From contig CANKAT010000029.1 in the NCBI GenBank assembly GCA_947479815.1, forward strand, positions 1 through 34,418: DNA of 34,418 bases. The letters are read 5' to 3'. Source of the stretch: Sphingobacteriaceae bacterium. Its GTDB lineage: Bacteria > Bacteroidota > Bacteroidia > Sphingobacteriales > Sphingobacteriaceae. The notes beneath the pieces were generated by a model that was not told the origin of the DNA, made no database searches, and saw nothing but the letters and a program-made list of their open reading frames with translations. Positions 17,498 to 25,941 of the stretch are shown here, piece after piece (the first letter of the stretch is position 1; every line of letters begins with the position of its first letter). Made by a program: the position numbers and the translations under genes.

Positions 17498-18742
17498 TTA
17501 TCTGCTTTTTTCAGGATTACTGGCTATAGCATTGAGGTCATAAACTATTTTTCCTGCACGAAGAGTCATTTCACATTCGAACTTCTGTTTACCTTCATTT
17601 CTATTTCCTGCGATATCTCTAAACCCAAATTTGCCATTACGTACACTCAGGATTGCTACATCAGCACCTGCACCTACAGAAAGGTTCCCAAGATCTTCAC
17701 GTTTAATGGCTTGTGCTGGCGCCCAAGTACTGCGAGAAATAACTGAAGGAATATCCATGCCCATAGAAAGAAATATGGATAGCACATTCAGCTGATCTTT
17801 CATTGCCCCGTTCATACTTCCTGTATGAAGATCGGTACCCATGGTGTTTGGTAAAAATCCTGCTTTGATTGCGGGAATAGCCTGATTAAAGTTAAAACTT
17901 CCACCACCAAAACCAACATCAAAGATGATTCCTCTTTTTTGTGCAGGAATAACAAAGGGTCTGAGTTTTCTACTTTGAAGATCTACTATCGGGTCTCTTA
18001 TTTCAAGTTCAGTAAACACATGCGTAAAAATATCACCTGGCCTAAGGTATTTCAAGAACAGATCTTCAATTGGTAATTTTCCAGCACCAAAATCAATAAT
18101 AACAGGCATATTAGCTAATTTACCTGCAGCAACTACCCTTTCAACAGGTACCCAACTTGCTGCTCCAAAATGTGCAAGTTTAAACCCAACAACAATATCT
18201 TTATTAGCTAAAGCTTTTTCAGCTGTTTTTTGAGCATTCATATCATTGACATCCTGTTCATAAGGATCGCCTCTCATACCCTCGCCAACAATGTTTAAAA
18301 AGGAAAGTACTCTGGTACGGGATTTATCAATAATTGTGGATTTAAACTTATCAAAAGAAGCCCATCCAGCACCACCACAATCAACCACAGTGGTTACACC
18401 TGCACGGAAAGTATATGGATCAGGAGCTAAGGCAGAGAAACCACCACTCAGTCCGCGGTCATCTGTTCCGGCAAAAACGTGAGCATGCAAATCAATCAAA
18501 CCCGGAGTAACATACATCCCATCTGCAGTCACAATTTGTGAAGCAAGAGCAGGATCAATATTTTTAGCTAAAGCAGCAATTTTGCCATCCTTAATAGCTA
18601 CATCCATTTTTTCATTAATATTGTTTTTGGCATCGATTACATGCCCGCCTTTAATCAGGATACTGTATGTTTTTGTCTGAGCCTGAATAAATGAACTAAG
18701 AAATAAAAGGCTGTAAAGAAGCAGAAAGGATATTCTTTTCAT
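17498..18742 (-). CDS. Exported amidohydrolase/deacetylase-family metallohydrolase (paralog C)
   Basis: A 414-aa protein. The start at 18742 gives a normal signal peptide (MKRISFLLLYSLLFLSSFIQAQ); an ATG at 18820 would add 26 hydrophobic residues and is less likely. Ligand positions are His86/His88 (LIDLHAHVF), Lys188 (VVGFKLAHF), His241 (GDIFTHVF) and Asp304 (GTDLHTGSM). Phe278 replaces the second barrel histidine. The loop after HAHVF (AGTDDRGLSGGFSALAP) differs from that of A and B and could change substrate choice. It is the first of the tandem trio and is separated from the PLP enzyme gene by a repeat-bearing gap of about 150 nt. Confidence 0.9.
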   Translation of the reverse strand: MKRISFLLLYSLLFLSSFIQAQTKTYSILIKGGHVIDAKNNINEKMDVAIKDGKIAALAKNIDPALASQIVTADGMYVTPGLIDLHAHVFAGTDDRGLSGGFSALAPDPYTFRAGVTTVVDCGGAGWASFDKFKSTIIDKSRTRVLSFLNIVGEGMRGDPYEQDVNDMNAQKTAEKALANKDIVVGFKLAHFGAASWVPVERVVAAGKLANMPVIIDFGAGKLPIEDLFLKYLRPGDIFTHVFTELEIRDPIVDLQSRKLRPFVIPAQKRGIIFDVGFGGGSFNFNQAIPAIKAGFLPNTMGTDLHTGSMNGAMKDQLNVLSIFLSMGMDIPSVISRSTWAPAQAIKREDLGNLSVGAGADVAILSVRNGKFGFRDIAGNRNEGKQKFECEMTLRAGKIVYDLNAIASNPEKSR

Positions 18743-18793
18743 AATCAGAATAATGTTTACAATAAAAATTGGTATTAGGTTTGGGCGAAAAAT

Positions 18794-18893
18794 AAGATAT
18801 GAGAAACAAGATATGAGCACGAATTCAGTAATAAACTGATTTCTTGACCTTCTCAGGTCTCATATCTCATATCTCATCTCACATCTCACATCA
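18794..18893. repeat. Heptamer repeats in inverted arrangement, running into a stop codon
   Basis: Units AGATATG, AGAAACA, AGATATG (18794-18814) face CAGGTCT, CATATCT, CATATCT, a 5-bp unit, CACATCT, CACATCA (18854-18893). AGATATG is the reverse complement of CATATCT, so the two parts can pair around a 39-nt loop. The last unit includes the TGA stop of the PLP enzyme gene. The period is 7 bp, as in the arrays at 7040-7408, and the placement at a gene end is also the same. Confidence 0.75.
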
Positions 18894-20111
18894 ACTAACA
18901 GCTGCCTTAGCAAGCTCTTCCTGAACACGTTTTGCAACAATTTTATCTTCACCATTTTTGAGCATAAAAACTGTTAAATTGATTGCATTTGGCTCAATCA
19001 TTACTTCGATTGACGGGCTTCCATCCTGTAGATTTTTACGCAAATCTTTAGAAGAAATTTTTAATTTACTTGGATCCCATGAAATAGTGATTTTTGGAGT
19101 ATGATTGGCAATTGGAGGTACGCTGACTTTAACATTAACTCCATCAACTTTTTTTACTGCATTTTCAATCACTGCAACTCTTGCTTCCCACATTTTCCAT
19201 TCAGCATCATGATCTTGATTAACATATTTATCAAGAGCCACGTACATTCCAAGAATTTCTTCTTTATTCACCTTTTGTCCACGACCAATGTTGCCTCCAT
19301 TTGGTGGACCATTTAAACGTGCAGCAGCAATAAGGTCTTTACGGCCAATAAGCATTCCAGCACTCTGAGGGCCACGAATACCTTTACCACCAGATATACA
19401 AACTAGGTCAAAACCAAGGTCGGTGTATTTCCATAAATTTTCAACCGGTGGAATATCAGCAGCGATATCTATTAATGTAGGAATTTTGTGCTTTTTTGCT
19501 ATTGCAACAAACTCTTTATGAAGTATCTTGCCTGCATCAGTTTCATGATTCAAGAAATACATCATTGCTGTTTTATTAGTAATTGCTTTTTCAAGTTCCT
19601 CTGCTGTTTCAACAACTACAGGAATAATACCTGTATTCATCAATGCATGAACATACCCTACCATGTGGCTTTTCTGAACGATTACCTCATTCTTTTCAAG
19701 TTTTGATACATTTGGCAATGCACTTATTTTTTTCTGATCAGTTCCTGTAAGTACACCTGCAGTTCCTAATACAAGGGCCGACCAACATCCAGCAGTTACC
19801 ATTGCAGACTCTGCATGGCAAATAGCTGCAATTTTTTCACCTACTTTATCTTGCACTTCATTAATCATTACAAAATGTTTCGCTGATTCCGCAATAGTAT
19901 CCACAACCTCATCGTGCATTAAAGATGCAGTCATTGTGGTATAAGTACCCGCTGCATTTATAAAGGTTCGCAAACCAAGCTCTTTAATAACATCTCGTTT
20001 TGCAGTTGTTGCTGCAGTTCCGGCTAATGCTTGAAAAGGAACACCGGCACCAATCGCTGCACCTGCAATAGGAGCTGCAGAAAGGTATTTAATAAGATCT
20101 CTACGTTTCAT
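18891..20111 (-). CDS. Tat-exported SelA/DgaE-like PLP-dependent enzyme (paralog 1)
   Basis: A 406-aa fold-type I PLP protein of the SelA-like group that includes D-glucosaminate-6-phosphate ammonia-lyase (DgaE). The Schiff-base lysine is Lys243 in LVCISGGKGIRGPQS; the cofactor-binding Asp is in LIDIAADIPP (about 213-222). The leader MKRRDLIKYLSAAPIAGAAI has twin arginines and a hydrophobic stretch. I start at 20111; an ATG 36 nt upstream would put 12 residues before the leader. Tat export fits an enzyme that must bind PLP before crossing the membrane. The gene follows SusD2 after a hairpin and precedes three amidohydrolases, the pairing known from EF_0837-type loci. Likely chemistry is alpha,beta-elimination of ammonia from an amino sugar acid; this is inferred. 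Confidence 0.9.
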   Translation of the reverse strand: MKRRDLIKYLSAAPIAGAAIGAGVPFQALAGTAATTAKRDVIKELGLRTFINAAGTYTTMTASLMHDEVVDTIAESAKHFVMINEVQDKVGEKIAAICHAESAMVTAGCWSALVLGTAGVLTGTDQKKISALPNVSKLEKNEVIVQKSHMVGYVHALMNTGIIPVVVETAEELEKAITNKTAMMYFLNHETDAGKILHKEFVAIAKKHKIPTLIDIAADIPPVENLWKYTDLGFDLVCISGGKGIRGPQSAGMLIGRKDLIAAARLNGPPNGGNIGRGQKVNKEEILGMYVALDKYVNQDHDAEWKMWEARVAVIENAVKKVDGVNVKVSVPPIANHTPKITISWDPSKLKISSKDLRKNLQDGSPSIEVMIEPNAINLTVFMLKNGEDKIVAKRVQEELAKAAVS

Positions 20112-20141
20112 GATATAATTATTTAATTTGTTTTTGAGTTG

Positions 20142-20180
20142 AAACAATAAGAGGAGATTAAAAATCTCCTCTTATTGTTT
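20142..20180 (-). terminator. Perfect 18-bp hairpin between SusD2 and the PLP enzyme gene
   Basis: Arms 20142-20159 and 20163-20180 are perfectly complementary around a 3-nt AAA loop (core AAGAGGAGATT/AATCTCCTCTT). The minus-strand transcript has only a short U tract (GUUU) after it, so termination may be partial. It lies 30 nt before the preferred PLP-gene start and 60 nt after the SusD2 stop. It probably sets high SusC/SusD expression against lower expression of the downstream enzymes, or protects the SusCD message 3' end. Confidence 0.8.
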
Positions 20181-20240
20181 ATAAATCTAATGTACTGAAT
20201 GAATTACGTTATTCAAACACATATTCATAAGTATAGCATA

Positions 20241-21842
20241 TTAGTTACTTTGGCCTGTACCAGGACCAACATCCCACCACATTCTGCCTTGTAAAAGGTC
20301 TAACTCTTGTTCAGAGTAATTTTGACGCTTGATGGCTTCAAAGTAGTTATCAGCATTTACGTTACGTTCTGCAATAGGTAAAGAGAATCTTCTCCACATT
20401 TTACCTGCAGTTACGTTACCTGGATAGCTAACTTTCTGACCAGCAGTGTTAGTCCAGTTAGCATAGTTAAATACAGGGTATTTTGTACGACGCCAGTTAG
20501 AATAAACCTCATAATCATCACCAAGAAGTGAAACCCATTTTTGAGTAGAGATAACCTCTAATTGTTGGGCAAAGGTACCTGCAGCAGGATAAGGATTTGC
20601 AAGCAAATAAGCATCAACCTGTGCTGTAGTGATTACCCCTGAATGAGGAGCAACACTAGGCCATAAAGCCCATTGAGCCATTGCTGCACGAACACCATTA
20701 TCATAGGCAGCCTGTGCAGTTGTTCCAACGCTCCATCCTCTTGCAGCAGCTTCAGCTATTATTAAATAAGCTTCAGCAGGACCCATGGTTATGATTGGAG
20801 AACCTCTGTCAATATAAAGCAAAGATGGCTCGGAATAGGTATCAAAATCACTTGGTCTTGTATTGATACTTCCATTAACCATTCCACGCTGAGTAGCAGG
20901 AGTATTATTTGGAGTATAGGTAGCTCCGGCAGGAACCCAAACCACAGATAGTACAGGTAAGCGGGGATCACTCGTATTTTTCAAATGATCAATAAATTTA
21001 CCTGACCACTTACTTCCTTCTACGTTATCACCACCCGGGCTTGTAAAGTCACCTGCAATGTATCCATTAACTCTTGGATTCATTTGACCAGTAACATTTG
21101 CATATTTCAGGTAAGCAATATCAGCAAAAGCTGTCATTACCCCACCTGCAACAGCTTTTTCAACCCAAGCCTTTGCAGTGGCAGGCTCAATATCAGATAA
21201 ACGCATGCCTAAACGAAGCATTAAGGTATATCCGAATTTTTTCCATTTAGCTACATCTCCTTTGAAATAGGGATCCGCATTACCAAATACATTTGGCTTT
21301 GTAGCATCCATAGATTTCAAAGCTGTTTCAAGTTCGGTTAGCATCGCAGCATAGATACTTTTTTGAGTATCATATTTCGGCTTTAATATATCCAAACCTT
21401 TCATCGCTTCTGAATAGGGCATATCTCCCATCACATCTGTTTGCTGATGAAAAGCCAAGATTCTAAGAATCTCAACAGCAGCACGCTTATTCACGTTTTC
21501 TGGGCCAGGGATTTCCTTAGTAAGTTGTAATAAACGGTTCCATTGCCCGGTATAAATATTAAAGCTACCGGCTGTTCCACTGAAATTGTAGAATTTATCT
21601 CCAGTTGCAGGAACTTCTTTATAAGAAGAAAAATACTGCAAACCTTGACCTAATGGTCTGTAATTCTCGCCTGGACCGCTAGCTAATACTGCTGCAGTAA
21701 AGGAATAATCCGGAATTACGTATTCAATTGCGTTTGGATTCTTGTTCAGGTCAGTTAGCTTCTCGGTATTACACGATTGCATCGTTGAAAATACAAGAAC
21801 AGCTCCGGCCGCATATATCATTTTTATGAATGTCTTTTTCAT
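20241..21842 (-). CDS. SusD/RagB-family surface lipoprotein (SusD2)
   Basis: A 533-aa outer-membrane lipoprotein with the signal ending TMQSC (Cys24) and the family start NTEKLTDLNKNPNA. Family features follow: RLLQLTKEI, LRILAFHQQTDVMGDMPYSE near residue 125, FGYTLMLRLGMRLSD near 205, a PAEAYLIIAEAAARGW segment near 355 and QKWVSLLGDDYEVYSNWRR near 435. It lies 17 nt after SusC2 in the same operon and is not closely similar to SusD1, so the two systems probably take up different ligands. Its position at the head of the enzyme gene run makes it the likely binding protein for the substrate of those enzymes. Confidence 0.95.
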   Translation of the reverse strand: MKKTFIKMIYAAGAVLVFSTMQSCNTEKLTDLNKNPNAIEYVIPDYSFTAAVLASGPGENYRPLGQGLQYFSSYKEVPATGDKFYNFSGTAGSFNIYTGQWNRLLQLTKEIPGPENVNKRAAVEILRILAFHQQTDVMGDMPYSEAMKGLDILKPKYDTQKSIYAAMLTELETALKSMDATKPNVFGNADPYFKGDVAKWKKFGYTLMLRLGMRLSDIEPATAKAWVEKAVAGGVMTAFADIAYLKYANVTGQMNPRVNGYIAGDFTSPGGDNVEGSKWSGKFIDHLKNTSDPRLPVLSVVWVPAGATYTPNNTPATQRGMVNGSINTRPSDFDTYSEPSLLYIDRGSPIITMGPAEAYLIIAEAAARGWSVGTTAQAAYDNGVRAAMAQWALWPSVAPHSGVITTAQVDAYLLANPYPAAGTFAQQLEVISTQKWVSLLGDDYEVYSNWRRTKYPVFNYANWTNTAGQKVSYPGNVTAGKMWRRFSLPIAERNVNADNYFEAIKRQNYSEQELDLLQGRMWWDVGPGTGQSN

Positions 21843-21859
21843 GTTCTTAGATTTAAATA

Positions 21860-24800
21860 TTAGAATCTTAAATTCAGGTTAAAGCCAATGTTTCTAGTTC
21901 TAGGCATTGCAACACCCTGACTTCCCTGAGCATTACCTACTGTTTCCTGCATTTCAGGATCTAGCCCAGCAGCTTTGGTTTTTTTATCCTGATAAAGGAT
22001 AGCCAAATTTAAACCAGTAATACCGATTGATGCAGACTGAACTTTCATAAATTTAAGTGTACTTACAGGAAGGTTATACTTTAGTACTGCACGACGTAAT
22101 TTAACAAAGTCTGTACTGTAAACCCAATGTCCTGGATAAGCATTTCCAAAATTATTATAGTATGTATCAAGATCTACAACATTCCACACTTTCGTATATG
22201 GAGCACCAGTAGCACTAACACCGCTAACTGTTAAACCTGCATCTCTTCCTGGAAGAGTTTGAGGAGTAAGACCGAAACGTGTAGCATATTGAATTAAGTT
22301 ACTGTAACCAACAGCTCCAAACTTAGAATCGATATCGATTGTTAAACTAAAGCGTTTGTAACGGAAATTATTACCCAATCCCATTAAGTAAGGAGGATTA
22401 CCTACACCAAGGTCACGTAATTCCTGAACTTCATAGCCTGTAGCAGTGTTATAAACCTTGTTACCATTGGCATCTAATTTCATCACGTTGGCTCTAACTG
22501 TAGAATAAGGTAAACCAACTGCATTAATCATTTGAGGACCACCAATACCAGAACCTAATGAAAGGATATCAATTCCAGGGGCTAATTCAACAATCTTACT
22601 TTGGTTGTAACCAAAATTGTAGTTCACATCCCAAGAGAATTTATCTAATTTAACTGGGGTACCTGTTAAGCTGATCTCCCATCCTTTGTTTGTAACCAAT
22701 CCAAGATTTCTTCTTCCTGCAGCAAATCCAGTAGCTCCAGAAATTGGAGGAGATAGGATATCGTTTCTAGTTTTTCTTGAATAATAGTTTACATCTAATC
22801 CAAGTCGACTATTTAACATTTGAACTTCAAAACCACCTTCAATAGTTTCAACTGTTACCGGACGAATATTTGGATTATTCAAAACATTCGGATTAGTTAA
22901 TGTTGGAAGACCATAAGCGTTTACAGTACTAACTGCATACGTTTGATTGATACTACCTGCATTTACGGTTGCACTACCAACTTCAGCCCATGATGAACGT
23001 AATTTTGCATAATCAATGAACTTTGGCATTTTAACCACTTCAGAAAGGATAAAACTTGTACCAACTGATGGATAGAAAATGGAGTTAAATCCTGGATTCA
23101 ATACAGAGAACCAATCTTGACGACCTGTAACTGTTAAGTAAAACAAGTTTTTAAAATCAATATTAGCTTCTCCAAAAACTGAGTTAGTTCCAACTGAACC
23201 TTGACCAACATTTACAAGGTCTCTGTTAACTAAGTTAGAAACGCTGTAAAAATCAGGAACAACCCATTGAGTTCCATTGGCAGTTGTACTTTCATTAAAA
23301 TCTCTTTCACTTTGTACACCTCCAAGAACATTTAATCCAATTTTATCTTTTAGGAATCTCTGGTTATAGTTAACTATACCTTGGAAGTTTGTTTTATCAT
23401 CCTGTTGTTTAGCTGAATTATAATATCCTAGTGGAGTAAAGGCGTTTGTACTAGGGACATAAAAAGATTCCGTATAATAATTGAAATCTCTTGCAACAGT
23501 ACCTTTAACAAAAAGGTTTGGCAAAATATTTGCCTGAACACTTGCGCGACCTATTAAACGCTGACGATCATCCTGATTACCAATCTGATAAGCAGCATAA
23601 TACGGGTTAACAGCAGCAGGTACTGGATTCCAGTCAAGCTCTCTTCCAGTAGCTACATTGATACCAGGTTTGCTAGGATCAGTTCCACGCATGTTGCGAA
23701 CATCAACCACGTTTGCTGCCAAATATACTGGCCATGCAGCATTAATCTCAGCATAACCAACGTTTGGTCTATTTACACCTTCAACTAGGTTGTACTGAAC
23801 ACTTGATTCAATAGTTAAGAAATCATTCTTACCCATTTTACCAGATACGTTTAGGTTAGCCGTTTTTCGTTTATAATCCGAATTAGGCTGCTGATCTTTT
23901 GCACGTAGATCACTAACAGATAATCTCATTTTTAGATTTTGATTACCTGCGTTAAATGCTACGGTATTGGTAATATTCTGACTTGTTTGATAGAAATTTT
24001 TGATATTGTCTTTTACATTGAATGCAGAATAAGGACGCATTACGCCATCGAATTGCATTACCATTGAACCGTCCAATTTTGCGCCATAAGACAAACGACC
24101 TGAGCTTAATGCTGCAGCAGCAGTAGCTGGCTTAACACCATCATTACCTTGCCCATATTCATACTGGTAATTAGGAAAAACTGAAGGATTCCCAAAATTA
24201 GCATCAGAAGTTACTTCGATACCTACACCTTTTTGAGAAGATCCTTTTTTGGTAGTGATCAAAATAACACCATTTGCAGCCTGGCTACCATAAAGAGCGG
24301 CAGCAGCACCACCTTTCAATACTGAAATTGTAGCAATATCATCAGGGTTCATACTAGAGATACCATCTCCACGGTCAACATTCAAACCACCAGAACTAGT
24401 TACCGGACCTCTGTTTGTGTTGTTAATTGGCATACCATCCACCACATATAGTGGTTGTTGGTTACCATTCAAAGATGTATTACCACGAATAATTACACGA
24501 CTTGAACCACCAGCACCAGAATTGGCTTGCGTTGCATCCACACCGGCAATTTTACCAGTTAATGAATTTGCAATGTTATTTTGACGTGATTCTGTAAAGG
24601 CTTCACCTCGTACTTCTTGCACGGCATAACCTAAACCTCTTTTAGCTTTTGTTACACCAAAAGCGGTTACTACAACCTCACTTAAAGCCTGACGGTCTTC
24701 AACTAGTGTCACATTGATACTAGTTCTTCCGTTTACTGCAACTTCTTGTGTTACATAACCAATGTAAGTAAATATAAGAATTGCATTATCAGGTGCATTT

Positions 24801-25186
24801 AAGGAGAAGTTTCCATTTACATCTGTAGATGCTCCAGTTTCAGAACCTTTAACTCGAACACTTACACCAATTAAAGCTTCGCCTTTAGCATCAATTACTT
24901 TACCACGAACGTCAGCTCTTTGCTGTTCGATGTTAAATTTTGAAACAAGACCTGTTGTTAGTGCATTATTAATATTAGCAACCTCACGATTTGAGTTAAC
25001 TTTCGTTTCATTTAACTTCACATTTTTTGAGTATCCATTTGCACTTACCTGCATAATGGCTACTAAAATGAAAATGGTAGTTAGTTTCATAATTCGTAAC
25101 ATGTGATTAGATAGTCTCTTTTTAGGATAGTTCCTAAAATTGTTTATGCAGGAGACGCTGCAATTACTTAGTAAAACATTTTTCAT
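21860..25186 (-). CDS. SusC/RagA-family TonB-dependent transporter lacking its STN domain (SusC2)
   Basis: A 1108-aa outer-membrane transporter. The long N-region followed by MKLTTIFILVAIMQVSANGYS (about 33-53) is the kind of leader I associate with SusC proteins that carry an STN domain for FecR/ECF-sigma signalling. Here only about 40 residues separate it from the carboxypeptidase-like domain (RGKVIDAKGEALIGVSVRVK, from about 94), too few for an STN domain. The plug (IIRGNTSLNGNQQPLYVVDG and VLKGGAAAALYGSQAANGVI) and the barrel ending in NLNLRF are normal. The start at 25186 is kept; ATGs at 25102 and 25090 are possible. A broken FecR gene lies just upstream, which fits loss of the signalling circuit. 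SusD2 follows after 17 nt. Confidence 0.94.
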   Translation of the reverse strand: MKNVLLSNCSVSCINNFRNYPKKRLSNHMLRIMKLTTIFILVAIMQVSANGYSKNVKLNETKVNSNREVANINNALTTGLVSKFNIEQQRADVRGKVIDAKGEALIGVSVRVKGSETGASTDVNGNFSLNAPDNAILIFTYIGYVTQEVAVNGRTSINVTLVEDRQALSEVVVTAFGVTKAKRGLGYAVQEVRGEAFTESRQNNIANSLTGKIAGVDATQANSGAGGSSRVIIRGNTSLNGNQQPLYVVDGMPINNTNRGPVTSSGGLNVDRGDGISSMNPDDIATISVLKGGAAAALYGSQAANGVILITTKKGSSQKGVGIEVTSDANFGNPSVFPNYQYEYGQGNDGVKPATAAAALSSGRLSYGAKLDGSMVMQFDGVMRPYSAFNVKDNIKNFYQTSQNITNTVAFNAGNQNLKMRLSVSDLRAKDQQPNSDYKRKTANLNVSGKMGKNDFLTIESSVQYNLVEGVNRPNVGYAEINAAWPVYLAANVVDVRNMRGTDPSKPGINVATGRELDWNPVPAAVNPYYAAYQIGNQDDRQRLIGRASVQANILPNLFVKGTVARDFNYYTESFYVPSTNAFTPLGYYNSAKQQDDKTNFQGIVNYNQRFLKDKIGLNVLGGVQSERDFNESTTANGTQWVVPDFYSVSNLVNRDLVNVGQGSVGTNSVFGEANIDFKNLFYLTVTGRQDWFSVLNPGFNSIFYPSVGTSFILSEVVKMPKFIDYAKLRSSWAEVGSATVNAGSINQTYAVSTVNAYGLPTLTNPNVLNNPNIRPVTVETIEGGFEVQMLNSRLGLDVNYYSRKTRNDILSPPISGATGFAAGRRNLGLVTNKGWEISLTGTPVKLDKFSWDVNYNFGYNQSKIVELAPGIDILSLGSGIGGPQMINAVGLPYSTVRANVMKLDANGNKVYNTATGYEVQELRDLGVGNPPYLMGLGNNFRYKRFSLTIDIDSKFGAVGYSNLIQYATRFGLTPQTLPGRDAGLTVSGVSATGAPYTKVWNVVDLDTYYNNFGNAYPGHWVYSTDFVKLRRAVLKYNLPVSTLKFMKVQSASIGITGLNLAILYQDKKTKAAGLDPEMQETVGNAQGSQGVAMPRTRNIGFNLNLRF

Positions 25187-25224
25187 ACTTCTACATTTTT
25201 AAAATTTGTTTTGGTTAATTAATT

Positions 25225-25248
25225 AAAATTTCGCGCTTACGAAATTTT
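25225..25248. promoter_or_regulatory. Inverted repeat upstream of SusC2
   Basis: Perfect 9-bp arms AAAATTTCG (25225-25233) and CGAAATTTT (25240-25248) are spaced by 6 nt, 38 nt before the SusC2 start codon. Its symmetry and position would suit a repressor or activator site, or a 5'-leader hairpin. No flanking promoter could be identified with confidence. Confidence 0.4.
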
Positions 25249-25384
25249 ATACTGGGATTAATCTATTATTATTCCGTCTTGGGGCGCAATCCGAGGTGGT
25301 TTTTTTTATTTTAATCCCTTTACATAATAATTAGCTAGTATCGGTTTTTATCATAATTTAGTTTATAGATTTAGTTTGTCATTT

Positions 25385-25690
25385 TTACTTTATATTTTTT
25401 TCATTCACGCTGAATTTCACCTCTCCGCTTTGCTCAAGAATTTTGAGGAGTCCTGAGATATTTACATCGTTAGAGATAAAACGGGTAAACTGATCAGTTG
25501 GCATAGTACCTACGTAAGCAAGCTCAAGATCATACCAACGTTCAACTTAATGCATGATATGATGTATAGGCGCATTATTTAATTTAAAATAACCATTTTT
25601 CTAAGCTACCGCTTTTTCAGTATCTGCATTTTCAATTCGAATACCTAATAGAGATATATTGGCTATTGATTATTCTCCGAGTTTAAACAT
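25385..25690 (-). pseudogene. FecR-family anti-sigma factor, 3' remnant with three in-frame stops
   Basis: Read on the minus strand from the ATG at 25690, one frame gives the C-terminal part of a FecR protein. Recognisable parts are KNGYFKLNNAPI, VERWYDLELAY and the end domain (DUF4974) NISGLLKILEQSGEVKFSV, closing at a natural TAA at 25385-25387. The frame is broken by TAA (25670-25672), TAG (25601-25603) and TAA (25547-25549). These sit where the family has Gln in KxGEQ, Trp in AWKNG and Gln before VERWYD, so each can be explained by a single C-to-T or G-to-A change. No frameshift is needed. The N-terminal anti-sigma and membrane parts are gone, and no ECF sigma gene is present. The FecR call rests on motif memory but is strong. 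Confidence 0.85.
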
Positions 25691-25941
25691 TTAAAAATTT
25701 AAACTTATTAAATTCAAAATGAAATTCAAAATATCTCGATAAAATTTAGCTAAAACCAGCAGAAATTAAATTCTTTACTAAAAAAATATAATTTGTCTTT
25801 GATTTAATTTAATATTACGAATAAATTATATTTATAGACGCTAGAGTTTGAAGGAATTTTTAACTCTTAATATCAAACTATTTTAACATTTTTAATTCAG
25901 TAAAATTTTAACAATTATAAGTACACCTAAAACCGATTAAA
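25691..25941. other. AT-rich spacer between the FecR relic and the plus-strand amidohydrolase gene
   Basis: About 250 bp of very AT-rich DNA that must hold the promoter for the plus-strand group. I looked for the Bacteroidota TAnnTTTG element and found only near matches (for example around TAGAGTTTG near 25842), none with good spacing. No further FecR coding remains were seen here. Confidence 0.4.

Noticed and set aside
25800-25860. Promoter of TTTG/TAnnTTTG type for amidohydrolase D
   Set aside because: Candidates had the wrong spacing or an extra base in the -7 element.
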